Below, piece by piece: positions 13,920-25,403 of a stretch of DNA of 64,000 nucleotides. The notes below the pieces were generated by a model. That model was not told where the DNA came from. It was given only the letters and a program-made list of their open reading frames with translations, and did not search any database. Source of the stretch: Cucumis sativus (lineage: Eukaryota > Streptophyta > Magnoliopsida > Cucurbitales > Cucurbitaceae); contig NC_026656.2 of the NCBI RefSeq assembly GCF_000004075.3, forward strand, positions 17,804,607 to 17,868,606. Reading direction: 5' to 3'. Position numbers and translations under genes: made by a program. The first letter of the stretch is position 1. Each line of letters begins with the position of its first letter.

Positions 13920-14480
13920 CGCCGCCTTCCCCTTCCCCTTCCCCTCTCTTCTCCTCTCCTCCCTTCCCATCCCCCCAATAAATCATCCCTCTGACTCCAC
14001 GCTCCTCTACAGCGCGTGTAACACACACTCATTTTTTCCCCAGCTGTTGCTTAGCTGGATAGGACACTGAGAACACCCTCTCCTCTCCTCTCCGAAGAAT
14101 AATATTTTCCCTTTTTATTGTTCATTTAAAAGAAAAGGGAAAAATAAAAGAGGGAAGAAGCAGTAAAAGTAAAGCAAGTAACCCACGTCAAACCCATCTC
14201 ATCATTTCAATATATTGGAATTCTACACACTCTCTCTCCAACTGTGACATTGACGTGTCAACAGCGGGTGTGGACTTTGATAGTGCCACGTGGGGGCCAC
14301 GTCCCCCCCCACCTTCCATTTTCCGAAATTACCACTAACTCCCTCCGTGAGATGGGAATAGAGGAAGCTAGCTTCCCTTTTACCGACAGCCATTGCCTCG
14401 GCCCTACCCCCCCCCCCCCCTCCTTCCATCCTTTGTCCACATTTGCGTCACCCCCTTCCCCTCTTAATATCAATACGGCC
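13920..14480. repeat. Pyrimidine-rich low-complexity tract
   Basis: Runs of CCCCTT and CTCTCCTC at about 13924-13975, C-runs of 8 or more bases at about 14303 and 14406-14420, and a CACGTG at 14287 inside gccacgtgggggccacg. The base composition stands out from the AT-rich surroundings. It could be a promoter-like or nucleosome-free element, but no gene was recognised on either side. Confidence 0.6.
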
Positions 14481-16195
14481 CCATCCCCCCCTATCATCAT
14501 TCTATATTTTCTCTTTATCATACTTTTACATATTTACTCCTTCCCATTCTTCTTAATATTTCTCTCCATTTCATCCCTTTTTTTTTATATCTACTAAGTT
14601 AAATTACTATATCAATTCAACATTCAATTTTTTATTTTTGTTTCGACTCTTCCTAAATTTGTTAAGGTTAATAATTAAATACACAACTATATACCAAAAT
14701 TTATAGTAGATTTCTATTAATGGTATATGTATATTTATATTACTAATAGACTCTAAAAGTTATTAAATTTTTTTTGTATTATGCTATGCTATATGTGTTA
14801 ATAATATAAGTTTGATTGCTATATCGACTCCTCTCTCATTTTATTAACATAGAAAACAATTTGGATTGAGACGAAGTTATGGATATTTATGGGGAATAAG
14901 AAAGTAAAAAGGGGAGTAGAGAATAGAATGGTAATAGGGGGATGAGGATGGATAAGAGTGAGAGTGTGGGTTAAGGGTTATCCTCTTGGCGATGGAAATG
15001 GGAGAAGGGTAAAGTTTGTCGGATGAATGAATGTAATGTAATGTATATATTAATATACACCAATGTCGCCTCAATTCTCTTGCCACCTCATCACTTCTCA
15101 GTAATTTCCCAATCTCCCATCTTTATTTATTTATTTTTCACACTTTTTCGAACCTCGAGGACTCTTTTGTCTTTTTCCCAATCTCCTTTTGATTTCTTTC
15201 CTTTTTTTCCTTAAGTTTTTACTTTTACCCATTGCTATTCCAACTTCTTCCAACTTCTTACTTTTTTTCTTTAAACCACTTCCTTCCTATTTGAAAAAAC
15301 GAACTGTAATTTCTATTGTCTTTACACTTTACATTTTATAACTTTCTACGGACAAAGTGTTAATCTAATTATTTCTATTAAACAAAATGATAAATTGTAA
15401 CTCAGAGGGACCAAAGTTTTGTCTTATGATGAAATAAGCTATTAAATTTAAATTTTCAGTACATATAGTACCTGTAGTAAATATTTTTAAGATTATAAAT
15501 AAACTAAAGTGCAGTAAAATCTATCAATAATAAAACTTCCATAACAAACTCATTATATATTTGTAATAAAAAAATTTAAAATGTAAATAAATAAAATAAT
15601 ATTTAAATCAAACACTTTGTTACAGTGATATTTACAGTTATACTTGAAACTAAATAAACATATATATTTGGACCAAAGTTGTATATTTCTATTAACTCAC
15701 GGGGACGTTTGTAAAAGTAATAAAAAAAAGTTATGATAATAGAACTCATATATGTTACTATATTTTTTAAATTATAAAAATAGCAAATTTAAAAGTGGGT
15801 TATATTATATAATTAATTATTTTTTATTTATGTAATGTAAAAAAAATGTGTCGTTTTTTTTATCATGATGCAATTTCTCACAATTTTGATAAGTAACTAA
15901 CTCCTTTCATGTCATTGTTGTCCTATTTTATCTATATATTTTAGAAACATTGTTTGAAATTTTATATTATTTATGTTCTACGGACAAAAAATGTAATGTT
16001 TATATAATTATTTTTGTTCTTTTATAAAAAGAAAACTAAAAATCAAGTTTTTTTAAAAAAATAAAAAGCTATTTTTGTGGATTGGGGTATTTATTTATTT
16101 AAATAACTGTATAACACAGAGAGGGTATTTATGTGAAAATAAAAGTAAATTTGTGGAGAGAGATATAAAAGGATTAGGAGAGTAAAAGTAAAAAA

Positions 16196-16221
16196 GGGGA
16201 GGGGAGGGGAGGGGAGGGGGA
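16196..16221 (+). repeat. GGGGA repeat, G-quadruplex motif
   Basis: Five consecutive G-runs of four or more bases separated by single A residues. This satisfies the usual G-quadruplex pattern of four G-tracts with short loops. Confidence 0.85.
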
Positions 16222-17696
16222 GCAATAAAGAGAAGCACGTGAAAGGGGTGTGAGAGAATTCAAAGGTAGTTGATGGGTGCGAGAAATAAGAATGTTTATT
16301 GGTAAATACAAATATATCCAAATTTTTGCTTTGCCGCCAACCTACAAGAAGCTGTATCCCTATTCCCTACCCCTCCTTTACCATTTAATATTCCTACTCT
16401 CTACTTCTAACTTCTACCACACAATATTCACTTAAACCCACTCATTCTATTTAATGAAATATCCACACACATATATACAATATCATCATATATATAATAC
16501 ATAATATGCATACCTACCCTTCCCTACTCATACCACCCAATATCCCTGTAAATAATTTAATTTTTCACTCTTAATTATTTCAAACTTTGATATATAATAC
16601 AATTTACATTCCAATTAAATTATATATACGTGCATGAAGATTAATTAGTGTTGGTGCTACATGAAATAACATGGCGAATTCATGAACTGGAAAATACCAA
16701 ACAAATCTTTATAGTTGGAGAGGTGCAAAATAGGCCAAATAATAGTTTGGCATACATACACACGTATATATCCTTAAACATTATGTCACTTATTTTGTTA
16801 GGTTAATTCGTTTGTATTTTAAAAGAGAGAGTTGAATAATTTGTTTTTAACAATTGAAATCTTTGAAATTTGTGGTTTGAGTTTTATTGCTTTCAAACTT
16901 GTTTTTTTAGAGTTTATGATTGATTGTCATACTATTCAATTTATAAATTTTACATATGTTTATTTTTTGTATTTCGTAAAATATTTTTCTTTGAGACGAT
17001 GAAACAAATTGTCTCTCTCTATTTTTTTTTTTTTTGTTTATCATTCAAGAAACTTATAAATGACGATTAGTGAACCACTTTCATTCCTGTACACTTTGAT
17101 TTCTGTAACTTCTTCTTGTTTCTTTTTATTCCTCAATTGTTGGTTATTATTTATGTCATGACACTACTATTAAAGTATATTAATATTAACATATATTGTT
17201 TAACTTAAACATGAAGGAGATCTATGCCAACAATCAGACTCATACTCAATACTTCTCTTATGAATGAAGTATTAAAATTTAATTAAAAATAAAAATAGAA
17301 AAGTGTTGGAGGCCGAATATATTAGGATTAAAATATAGGTAATGAGTAGTTAAGAAGGAGAGGGTCGTGGGGGGAAGAAAGAAAGAAACAAATTAGGTAT
17401 TGTAATGTTTAGAAGCTTAGGTAAAGAGATTAAATAAATGGTTAGTCACGTGACAAGTGGGGTGTTTCTTTGTTTTAATTAATTAGCTTTTGGAATTTAA
17501 AATATTAATGGTACTTAAATTAAATTAATTGTTTTTAGGTTTAAGATCTGGGCATTTTGTTGCTGACTCAAAAGATGACTTTATTGCCTTTTTTCATTTA
17601 ACGAAAAATAAACAATAAACAAAGAGCAAAGAGCAAAGCAATAAACCATTTGACTGAGATTCCAAGACTTAGACATATTGCATTGGGAATTACATT

Positions 17697-17732
17697 TATT
17701 AATTAATTAATTATTTAATTAATTAATTAATA
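17697..17732. repeat. TTAA/AATT simple repeat
   Basis: Imperfect (TTAA)n run, broken once by ttattt. Simple sequence with no coding content. Confidence 0.8.
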
Positions 17733-20700
17733 ACTATTTCCTTTTGGGCTCATGATGTCGTTTTCTATGAACACAAGACTTCCAAATTAATTAATTATAA
17801 TAATCCTCTTCTGATCACATGCCCCCTCTCACTCATTTCATTTTCCTAAACCAATATTTAATCACAACGGAGGTCGCCATTTTTACCCCTTTATTTAATT
17901 AGAGAAAAACACTTCACATCATACTTTTTTACATTGGTAGCAATTCTTTTAAGTATTATGGCATGTAAATTTATTAGTTTGGTTTTTAAGAGTTGCTTAG
18001 AATAAAAGAATATGGAGTAGTAAAAAGAAAAATGAAAGAAAGAGGAGAATATTGAATTAGGGTTGTGGTTGTAGAGAATCGAGGATGGGGTTGTGTAATC
18101 CCAAAGGCATGTCTTCTGTTAATTCTCTTACTCTGCTCTGCCGTAAAAAAAAAAAAAAAAAAAAGAATAAGTTAAAACTAAAATGATAGTATTAGATAAT
18201 TGAATGTAAAGTGAAAAGTAAAAGAAAGTTTTGGTTGGAGCTAAGGGGCAAGGGGGCGTTATATGATAAATATGTGTATATAGGAGAGAGTGTCCCTTCG
18301 CAAGGACCGAGGTAGGGGTACTTTGTTTTGTAGGGTACACTAATACCGATACCAATTCCAATTCCAATACCAATAACAATACCGATACCCTATGCTCATT
18401 TTTATCACTACCCTCCAAGATATTAATTTTTAGGGCTGTCTTTCTTCACTTCTCAATGCCTTTTGCCCCCCAACCTCTTACCTTTTTCTAAAAAGAAAAA
18501 ATAAAATTTTCTACCCTTACATCCTATTTTCACTATTATTATATATATAAGTAACTTAAAAAGACACCTTTACAAATATAAGTTATATATGAACCAAATT
18601 AAATCCATCATGCTAAATGAATTAAATTAAAAAATAACGCATTACAAATAAATATATCCCTAACTTCTTATTTTGAGTATATATATACAAATGTTAACGT
18701 GGGTTGGTGGAAGCAAAACATAGAGTTGAAACATTCCTAAAGAATAATTAAACATAATATCCATTTTGTGTGACAAACTCTTATGCAACGTTACATTAGT
18801 CTTTTTTTAACCAAGCATGTAAAATCTAAATTAATTAGTGCCTTTACTATACTTGAATTAGTATCTTAGCTAGGCATGTGTTTTTTTTTTCAATAGTGAA
18901 AAAATAGATGTGGAGTATATAGGTCAAATCAACCATAATTTAATTGAAACATACAAGAAATTGAGAGAAAGGACGACTAAAATTAAATTAAATCAAAGTT
19001 TTGAAAACAAAATTCGTTTTACGTACAATATTATTGTACGAATTTATTCATGCATTTGCATTTGTGGTGTGCAGCTACTCCCCGTTTTCTCTCTCTTAAT
19101 TCGACTTTGATTAGATGCATTGGTAGTCATTAACTCATTAATTAATTACCTAATAATCTATGATTTCATTCATTTATTAATCAAATTATATAATTAAGAA
19201 GATGGAATAGTTGAATTTGTGTTATATATATATAAGAAACAATTAAAGCATGGGCACAACTTTCGTTAATCCACAGTCCCATAAACGGAGCTCTTTTAAC
19301 GAAGAGAACCTATAGATTTATTTATTTATTTTCTTCCCTATCTCTAATTGTTTTGTTACGCAATTTATGTTTTTCTTGATAAGTGTAAGTTTGACGGAAA
19401 ATTAAATTAAAAGAATATATAAATATATTATCATATCCTTAAAAACACCCAAATATTCCCTTCGTCGATTTTCAAACTTTCGAGTTTAAGTTTAACCGTC
19501 CACGAATTACCTTTTTGTCCCCCTTCGTTGATTCGCCTTCAGACAACTTTCAAGTCCAATCTTGATATTTCCATTCCCTTTATCAATAATTTTGTGGTCA
19601 AAATTAATCCTTCCAAATTAATTTAATATTTCGTTATATACTTTTAAATATGCAATTGTTATGGTATCAATTTTGAATGATTTAAAATACAAGGTTAAAA
19701 AGTGAATTTTAACATTAAATTTTCACATTATATCAGTTTTAATTTTCAAATATATCAAAACCCCTAAAAAAAATGAAACTATTTTTAGAAAATAGAGAAG
19801 AAAAAAAAAAAAAACATAAGATATAGATTTTGACTCACAAACAAATTAATCAGAATAACATTTATTAAAAATAGATAAATAAAATATTGTTTCTTTCTAG
19901 AGAAATTATCAATTTTTCCAATAAACCATTGAAGGCACAAAAAATATATATTCTTCGAACAACAAATCTTAGAGAAGTTATTATATGTTTTAAATCATAG
20001 TTTTTCAAGTCTGGATTAAAAATTTTGGAACTGTAAACTTAAAACAAATCCATAACTTGGTTTATTGTTCATTAAATTACATTAACTTTTATTGTTTAAA
20101 CCTTAATTTTCATTCTGTTAAGAGAATTTCAAAAGTTTCAATATCTTACATACACATCAAAATGAATTTAATTTAACACATTCCTTTTCTTACGTCTGAG
20201 GTTGAATTTCCATTTAGGCAATTTCTAGTACTTTTTTTTCAAAGCATTGCAATAAAGAGAGACAAAATAATCTCCTAGATTCAAAGCATTTAATTTATTC
20301 CAAAAAAAAAAAAAAAGATGACCACATAAGCCCTAAAGAATTTAATATGAAACAGGAATTGAAAAAAAGAAAAGAAAAGAATTATGATTGAAAGAAGGAG
20401 AGATTGGATTTGGGAAGAAGGTCACATGGTAAGGGGAAGAATAGAGATAGGATAACGATACGGTGAGTATTAAAAAAGGGAAATAAGTAAGTTTTGTATT
20501 AAAATAAAAAGGACTCGATAATCGAATATTCGCACGCAACGCATTGAGTTAAATCATATTAATTAGAGTTCCCATAAAAGCCCTTGAGCTCCAACCCAAC
20601 ATAGCCACCGCCATGTGGGACATTATTGGGATTTGCACTTCTCCTCTTCCCCTCTTCAATAACCCTAATTTTACCTTCAAATTATAACTTTTTTTTCTCA

Positions 20701-22789
20701 TTATTAATTGTTTTATTGAGAAATGAATCTATATATTGAATTCCCAACCTTTTACTTATTTATTCTCTACTCTAAAAGTTATATAAAAAATAAAGAGAAG
20801 TAGGTTTTAATATTAAATGCATTTGGGTTGCTGCTGGGGAAAATAAATTTTGACTGATATATAATAGGTGTTGAATTCCTAAGATCTTCTAAGATCTCAT
20901 TGGCTAACATGAAACATCATTCAATTAGTTTAGACCACCCAACAAAAAACAGAAATTCACTAATATATATATGTTATGTGTATGTGTATCAACTAGTAAT
21001 GACTGTTTTGGTTGGCTTAAGGTTAAGCAGCAACAGTTTTGAAAATTGTCATTGAAATTTATAGGAAATGGTCATGCATAACCTCCCAAAAATGTATATC
21101 TTTCATCACCACCATTCTTCTTGCAAACCTTTATTCTGATTTTTAATGAATTGGTTCCTCCTCAGCATTCAAATCAATGATTTGAAGATAATTTACAAGA
21201 ATTTCTCTGGGGTTTGACTGCCTAGTTTCGAAAACTCGGATGGTGTGTACATAACATAAGTAGAAATAATTTTAAGTAGTTGGTACTTTGGGAATCTATA
21301 ATTTGTCAAGACTTTTGCTGAAGGAGGAGTTAATTAGGTTTACCTTCAAACGATATCAATCAAAGCTGTTTGTCACTCTCTCTTTTCTATGTCTTGATTT
21401 TGTTCAGTTTTCAAGATATTATGTAATATTACAAATTCAGAAACTTGCTAGTCAAGTTCAATAAGTATCACCAATATGTCAATGGTATAGTGCCCCACCT
21501 TCCTCTTATGATTTGAATTTATAAGACTTTTATATATATACTTGATTTGTTGGCTAGGGAATCTCGTTGCATTTTACTACATAACACAAGATATTTAGTG
21601 GAATTTTTCTGATTCAATTCAAAACTCAAATATCAAATGTTTATTCATTCAATGGCAATCAATCAAAAGATGATAAAATTTTGAACACGATTGTATTCTT
21701 AAAAAAAAAAAAAAGGTATTGTTTTGCGTATATTTCAATCATATAAGAGAGAGTTCCAAAATATCAATCCACTTCGAAACTTTCTCACAATTCAAAGTTG
21801 TGAATCGATATTATAATTATTATAAAGAACAATTATTGGATTTGTGAATAACATTGTTCGTGCCGGCTGCCAACCTTTGTTAAGGCCACCCATTCATTTA
21901 GCCTATCGTGTTATTTCTTAATGGGTCTGCCAATGAGTTCAAAAGGCCCAACATTCACTGATCATAGATAGTGTTGAAGAAATTTTCGATTTCAATCCCA
22001 CGTACATTTGCAACTGCCAAATTTCCATTAAAACAATCTGGTTTCGAAATTAGACTATTATTGACGCAATGTCAACCTTCAAGTTTTAGAAGTGTTACTA
22101 TTTTATAATGTTGTATCAACAAAATGCCAATAGGTTAATTTGTTTCTTTCTTTTGGATGTTATTAAACGTTGCTTCCTTCTTTGCCCGTTCAGCTGTGAT
22201 TTTAATTATACATTCAATATTATTTTTTTTCAAAATTACTAGCATTCTAAAATCAATCTCACAGTTTACTTATACAAACTTGATCTTTCTACAATCAAAA
22301 GGTGCAAAATTTCAAATATGTGAAGCGTTTGGACAACATTTAAGAGGTCAATTTTCAAATTCTTGATTCTATTGTTAATTTAATTCTAATTAGTAATCAA
22401 CAAACAATGTTGTTAATCTTGACAATTTGCTACTACACCCAATTTGGATAGTTTTCTACCAAATTTCGTATTGGAAATTTTGGAACAAATAATTTGGAGC
22501 GTTTGATAGAATATTAAATATCATGATTCCAAGCTCTTTGATTTGTTATACATCGTATATATCATTTCCTAGTTTTCCTATAGTATACCAATTGACTATG
22601 TTTCCAAAGCAAAATTTGGGACAACACTTCTGAGGGTTCATCCTTTAGATATTACATTACAAAAAAATATTCTCAAAATCACTCTTAATTCGAACCACAT
22701 CATGAGAAAAAAAATTCTTTGTAAGATAACAGAGCAGAATCAACAATATAGAAAAAATTTGGTGGTGTGCGTAACCCCAACCTAAGGAG

Positions 22790-23440
22790 CATTCATACTA
22801 ACAAGCTAGGGCTTTAAACACCTCCGTTGTATCTTTGTTGGAGCTAAAAATATACACGATGCAGTTACATGAACATGCTGTGCAATCTAAATATTTTAAC
22901 TCCGTTACAATCAAATAATCATCTATCCAGCAATGATCATTCAAGAGACTGTCTTCCAATAGTTCTTCGCAGATCCAAAACATGCATAAACTGAGACATC
23001 GACCTAGTTATACTAACAAGAATCGAATGAATACAGATAAATATCTTACGACAAAAGATCAAAGGAAAAGTTCAAAAATTGAAGAAAACAAGTAGAGATT
23101 AAGAAAAGGCATGGTGCTCATATTCTATGGGTGTAAGGTGTCTGTCATGCCATGGCAATAGCATTCAGAACGAGGAATTTTTATAATCATCGCAACCGAG
23201 CCTTATCATAACTATAGAATAATATATCAAACAAAGTTCACCAAAAGATTTGACATGCTTTCACACACTCGAAATAAGAAAGAATCAGAAGAAGATTATG
23301 AATCAAAACAAAACAAGAATTCGATCGTATATGAATCTAGAAAACAAAAGGAGCACGACAAGAAGGAATCATCTAAACATAACGGAGCAAGAAGCAGATG
23401 AAGATGGCTTAGGGCAGTACCAATTCGATGAACCAATCTG
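22790..23440 (-). ncRNA. Possible small non-coding transcript of unknown type
   Basis: This stretch lies directly downstream (minus strand) of a TATA box and a telo box and is less AT-rich than the flanks. The only open frame of note (22983-22798) encodes 61 residues of no known family. In plants the telo box plus TGGGCY combination is typical of ribosomal protein and snoRNA genes, so a structured RNA gene is a fair guess. I saw RATGATTA strings (near 23188 and 22925) that resemble box C, but I could not pair them with good box D and terminal stems, so I do not call a snoRNA. It could equally be a degraded gene or a long non-coding RNA. Confidence 0.25.
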
Positions 23441-23454
23441 AAACAAGGGCGCAA

Positions 23455-23490
23455 TTTATATAGCGAGAAGAAGGTCTCAGGAAACCCTAA
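23455..23490 (-). promoter_or_regulatory. Core promoter: TATA box and telo box
   Basis: On the minus strand TATATAAA lies at 23462-23455. An exact telo box (AAACCCTAA on the plus strand) lies at 23482-23490, about 20-30 bp upstream of the TATA box. TGGGCY motifs follow further upstream, inside the minisatellite. The geometry suits a minus-strand start at about 23425-23435. Confidence 0.5.
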
Positions 23491-23521
23491 CTTTTGGGCG
23501 AACAATATCATCAAATACTGA

Positions 23522-24571
23522 TCCGAAGCCCTAGCCGCACCGAAGGCCAATATTGGGCTTTATTTACAACATTGGGCCGGATTCTAATTTCAATATTGGG
23601 CTTTATTAACAAAATTATACCGGCCTCTATATTCAAATATTGGGCTTTATTTGCAAAATTTAGCCGGCCTCTATTTTCCAATATTGGGCTTTATTTACAA
23701 AATTCGGTCGGCCTCTATTTTCAATTATTGGGCTTTACTTACAAAATTCGGCCGGCCTCTATTTTCATATATTAGGCTTTATTTACAAAATTGGTACGAT
23801 CTCTATTTTTTCCGCTCTATCAAATAAATTGCAAATTCGTCCGAACAATATCTTCAACTATTCTGTTATGAAGTGCTAGCCGCACCGAAGGCCAATATTG
23901 AGCTTTATTTACAAAATTGGGCCGGCTTATATTTTCAAATATTGGGCTTTATTTACAAAATTGGGCCGGCTTCAATTTTCCAATATTGGGCTTTATTTAC
24001 AAAATTGGGTCCGCCTCTATTTTCCAACATTGGGCTTTGTTTAGAAAGATTGGGCCGGCCTCTATTTTTCAATATTGGGCTTTATTTACAAAATTGGTCC
24101 GACCTCTATTTTTCCGCTCTATCCAATAAGTTACAAATTCGGCCGAACAATATCTTCAAATATTCTGTTCCGAAGCCCTAGCCGCACCGAAGGCCAATAT
24201 TGGGCTTTATTTACATTGGGCCGGATTCTATTTTCAATATTGGGCTTTATTTACAAAATTGGACCGGCCTCTATATTCAAATATTGGGCTTTATTTACAA
24301 AATTTAGCTGGCCTCTATTTTCCAATATTGGGCTTTATTTACAAATTTGGGTCGGTCGCTATTTTCCAATATTGGGCTTTATTTACGAAATTGGGCCGGC
24401 CGCTATTTTCCAATATTGGGCTTTATGTACAAAATTCGGCCGGCCTCTATTTTTCAATATTAGGCTTTGTTTACAAAATTGGTCCGACCTCTATTTTTTT
24501 CGCTCTATCAAATAAATTGCAAATTCGGCTGAACAATATTCTGAAAAATTGGGCTGGCTTCTAGTTTCGAA
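23522..24571. repeat. 44-bp minisatellite in three higher-order blocks
   Basis: About 18 monomers of 43-45 bp, core aatattgggctttatttac followed by aaaattgggccggcctctat. They fall into three blocks starting at about 23547 (6 monomers), 23891 (5) and 24192 (7). Each block is introduced by the same string, gccgcaccgaaggcc preceded by an aagccctagcc-like stretch. The blocks end in a shared tail (cgctctatcaaataaattgc ... cgaacaatat); the spacing of blocks is about 344 and 301 bp. Because 44 is not a multiple of 3, long frames run through the array in rotating phase; these are not proteins. A degraded fragment (ctttatttacaaacttgggccgg and the tail) recurs at 24808-24858. Confidence 0.92.
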
Positions 24572-24614
24572 AGCTTTAGGGAAAATTGCAAATGTTTAAA
24601 AAAAATTAAAAATA

Positions 24615-24780
24615 TAACAAAACGATGGTTGATAGACTTGTATGGCTGATAGACTTCATATGGTAATATCAGTTATAGACCAATATTTACAACATGGTCT
24701 ATCAGTGATAGACTTATATCATTGATAGAATTTGACAATTTTTTTTTAAATTGTGCTATATATTTAATTAATTTGAATTT
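24615..24780. repeat. Dispersed repeat with tgatagac inverted motifs
   Basis: Contains several forward and reverse copies of short motifs such as ctatcagtgatagac, ttgatagactt and tcattgatagaa, followed by an A/T-rich end with tgctatata. The motif style is familiar from short dispersed repeats in cucurbit genomes, which is my main clue to the organism. Borders are approximate, and no coding capacity is present. Confidence 0.5.
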
Positions 24781-25403
24781 AATTGCTAAATTTCCAACTA
24801 CCCAAGCTTTATTTACAAACTTGGGCCGGTCCGCTCTATGAAATAAATTGCAAATTTGTTATACACTTAGTCTCTATTTTATAATTAGAATTTTAGCCCC
24901 AATGGTTAAATTTCTTAGAATCTGATATATTTAAAATTGACAAACCAATTTAATTATAAGGTTTTAAAATGTCAAAATGTTGTTGATGATAGAAATATAT
25001 CAACTATGTAGAGTAAGAATTCCAAACTTTACCATACTAGACTTTTAGTGATCAAGTTGACGTTCTTGATTAATGTTCAAATTTCATGTTTCATGGCTAC
25101 CGACACTTATTTTCTTGTTTTGTATTTGTGAAGTATTTCAACAATCCAATAGACTTTTACAGTAATTAGCATACAATTTTTCGTTGAGATTAGAAGTAGC
25201 GTCTTCAAGCAATGGTTGTGGTTGTGCTAGCTAATATGTCAACTGTGACCATTGAGATCAATACAAATATATATTTCATTCATAATCCAAGGAGGTGAAT
25301 GATCAGTTCAATTCGTTTGGAGTTTCTTGTACCGGAGACATTATACAACACACGATAAACAAACATCCACAAATTCAATAATTAAAAAGCAATGAGCAAA
25401 TTT
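24781..25403. other. Intergenic, kinesin 3' flank
   Basis: AT-rich DNA with the degraded minisatellite fragment at 24808-24858 and the probable 3' UTR of the kinesin gene from about 25250 to 25403. No gene seen. Confidence 0.6.

Larger units (their letters stand above)
7598..22789. other. 15-kb gene-poor region
   Basis: I found no convincing gene on either strand. The open frames present (for example 9713-9991, 13514-13843, 14244-14597 and 18128-18418) are made of homopolymer or pyrimidine-rich DNA with no family motif, no credible splice partners and no conserved-looking composition. The right edge of GRF's own promoter and 5' UTR lies at about 7600-8500. Contents seen: an AT microsatellite (9056-9073), CT- and C-rich tracts (13.9-14.5 kb), a GGGGA run (16196-16221), a TTAA run (17697-17732), a 20-A run (18145-18164) and scattered CACGTG motifs (9285, 14287). 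Long non-coding RNAs or distal enhancers cannot be excluded by reading. Confidence 0.6.

Noticed and set aside
14244-14597. 117-residue frame in the C/T-rich tract
   Set aside because: Composition is dictated by C and T runs; no domain, intron or start context supports it.
18128-18418. 96-residue minus-strand frame
   Set aside because: Built on ccaatacc/ccgatacc repeats and a poly-A run; no family resemblance.
23107-23203. Possible box C/D snoRNA or hairpin
   Set aside because: Closing pairs are short, box D is not placed properly and the terminal stem does not form; kept only as part of an unknown transcript.
23494-24564. Long open frames of about 70-146 residues through the minisatellite
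   Set aside because: They repeat the monomer in rotating frames because 44 bp is not a multiple of 3; they are shadows of the repeat.
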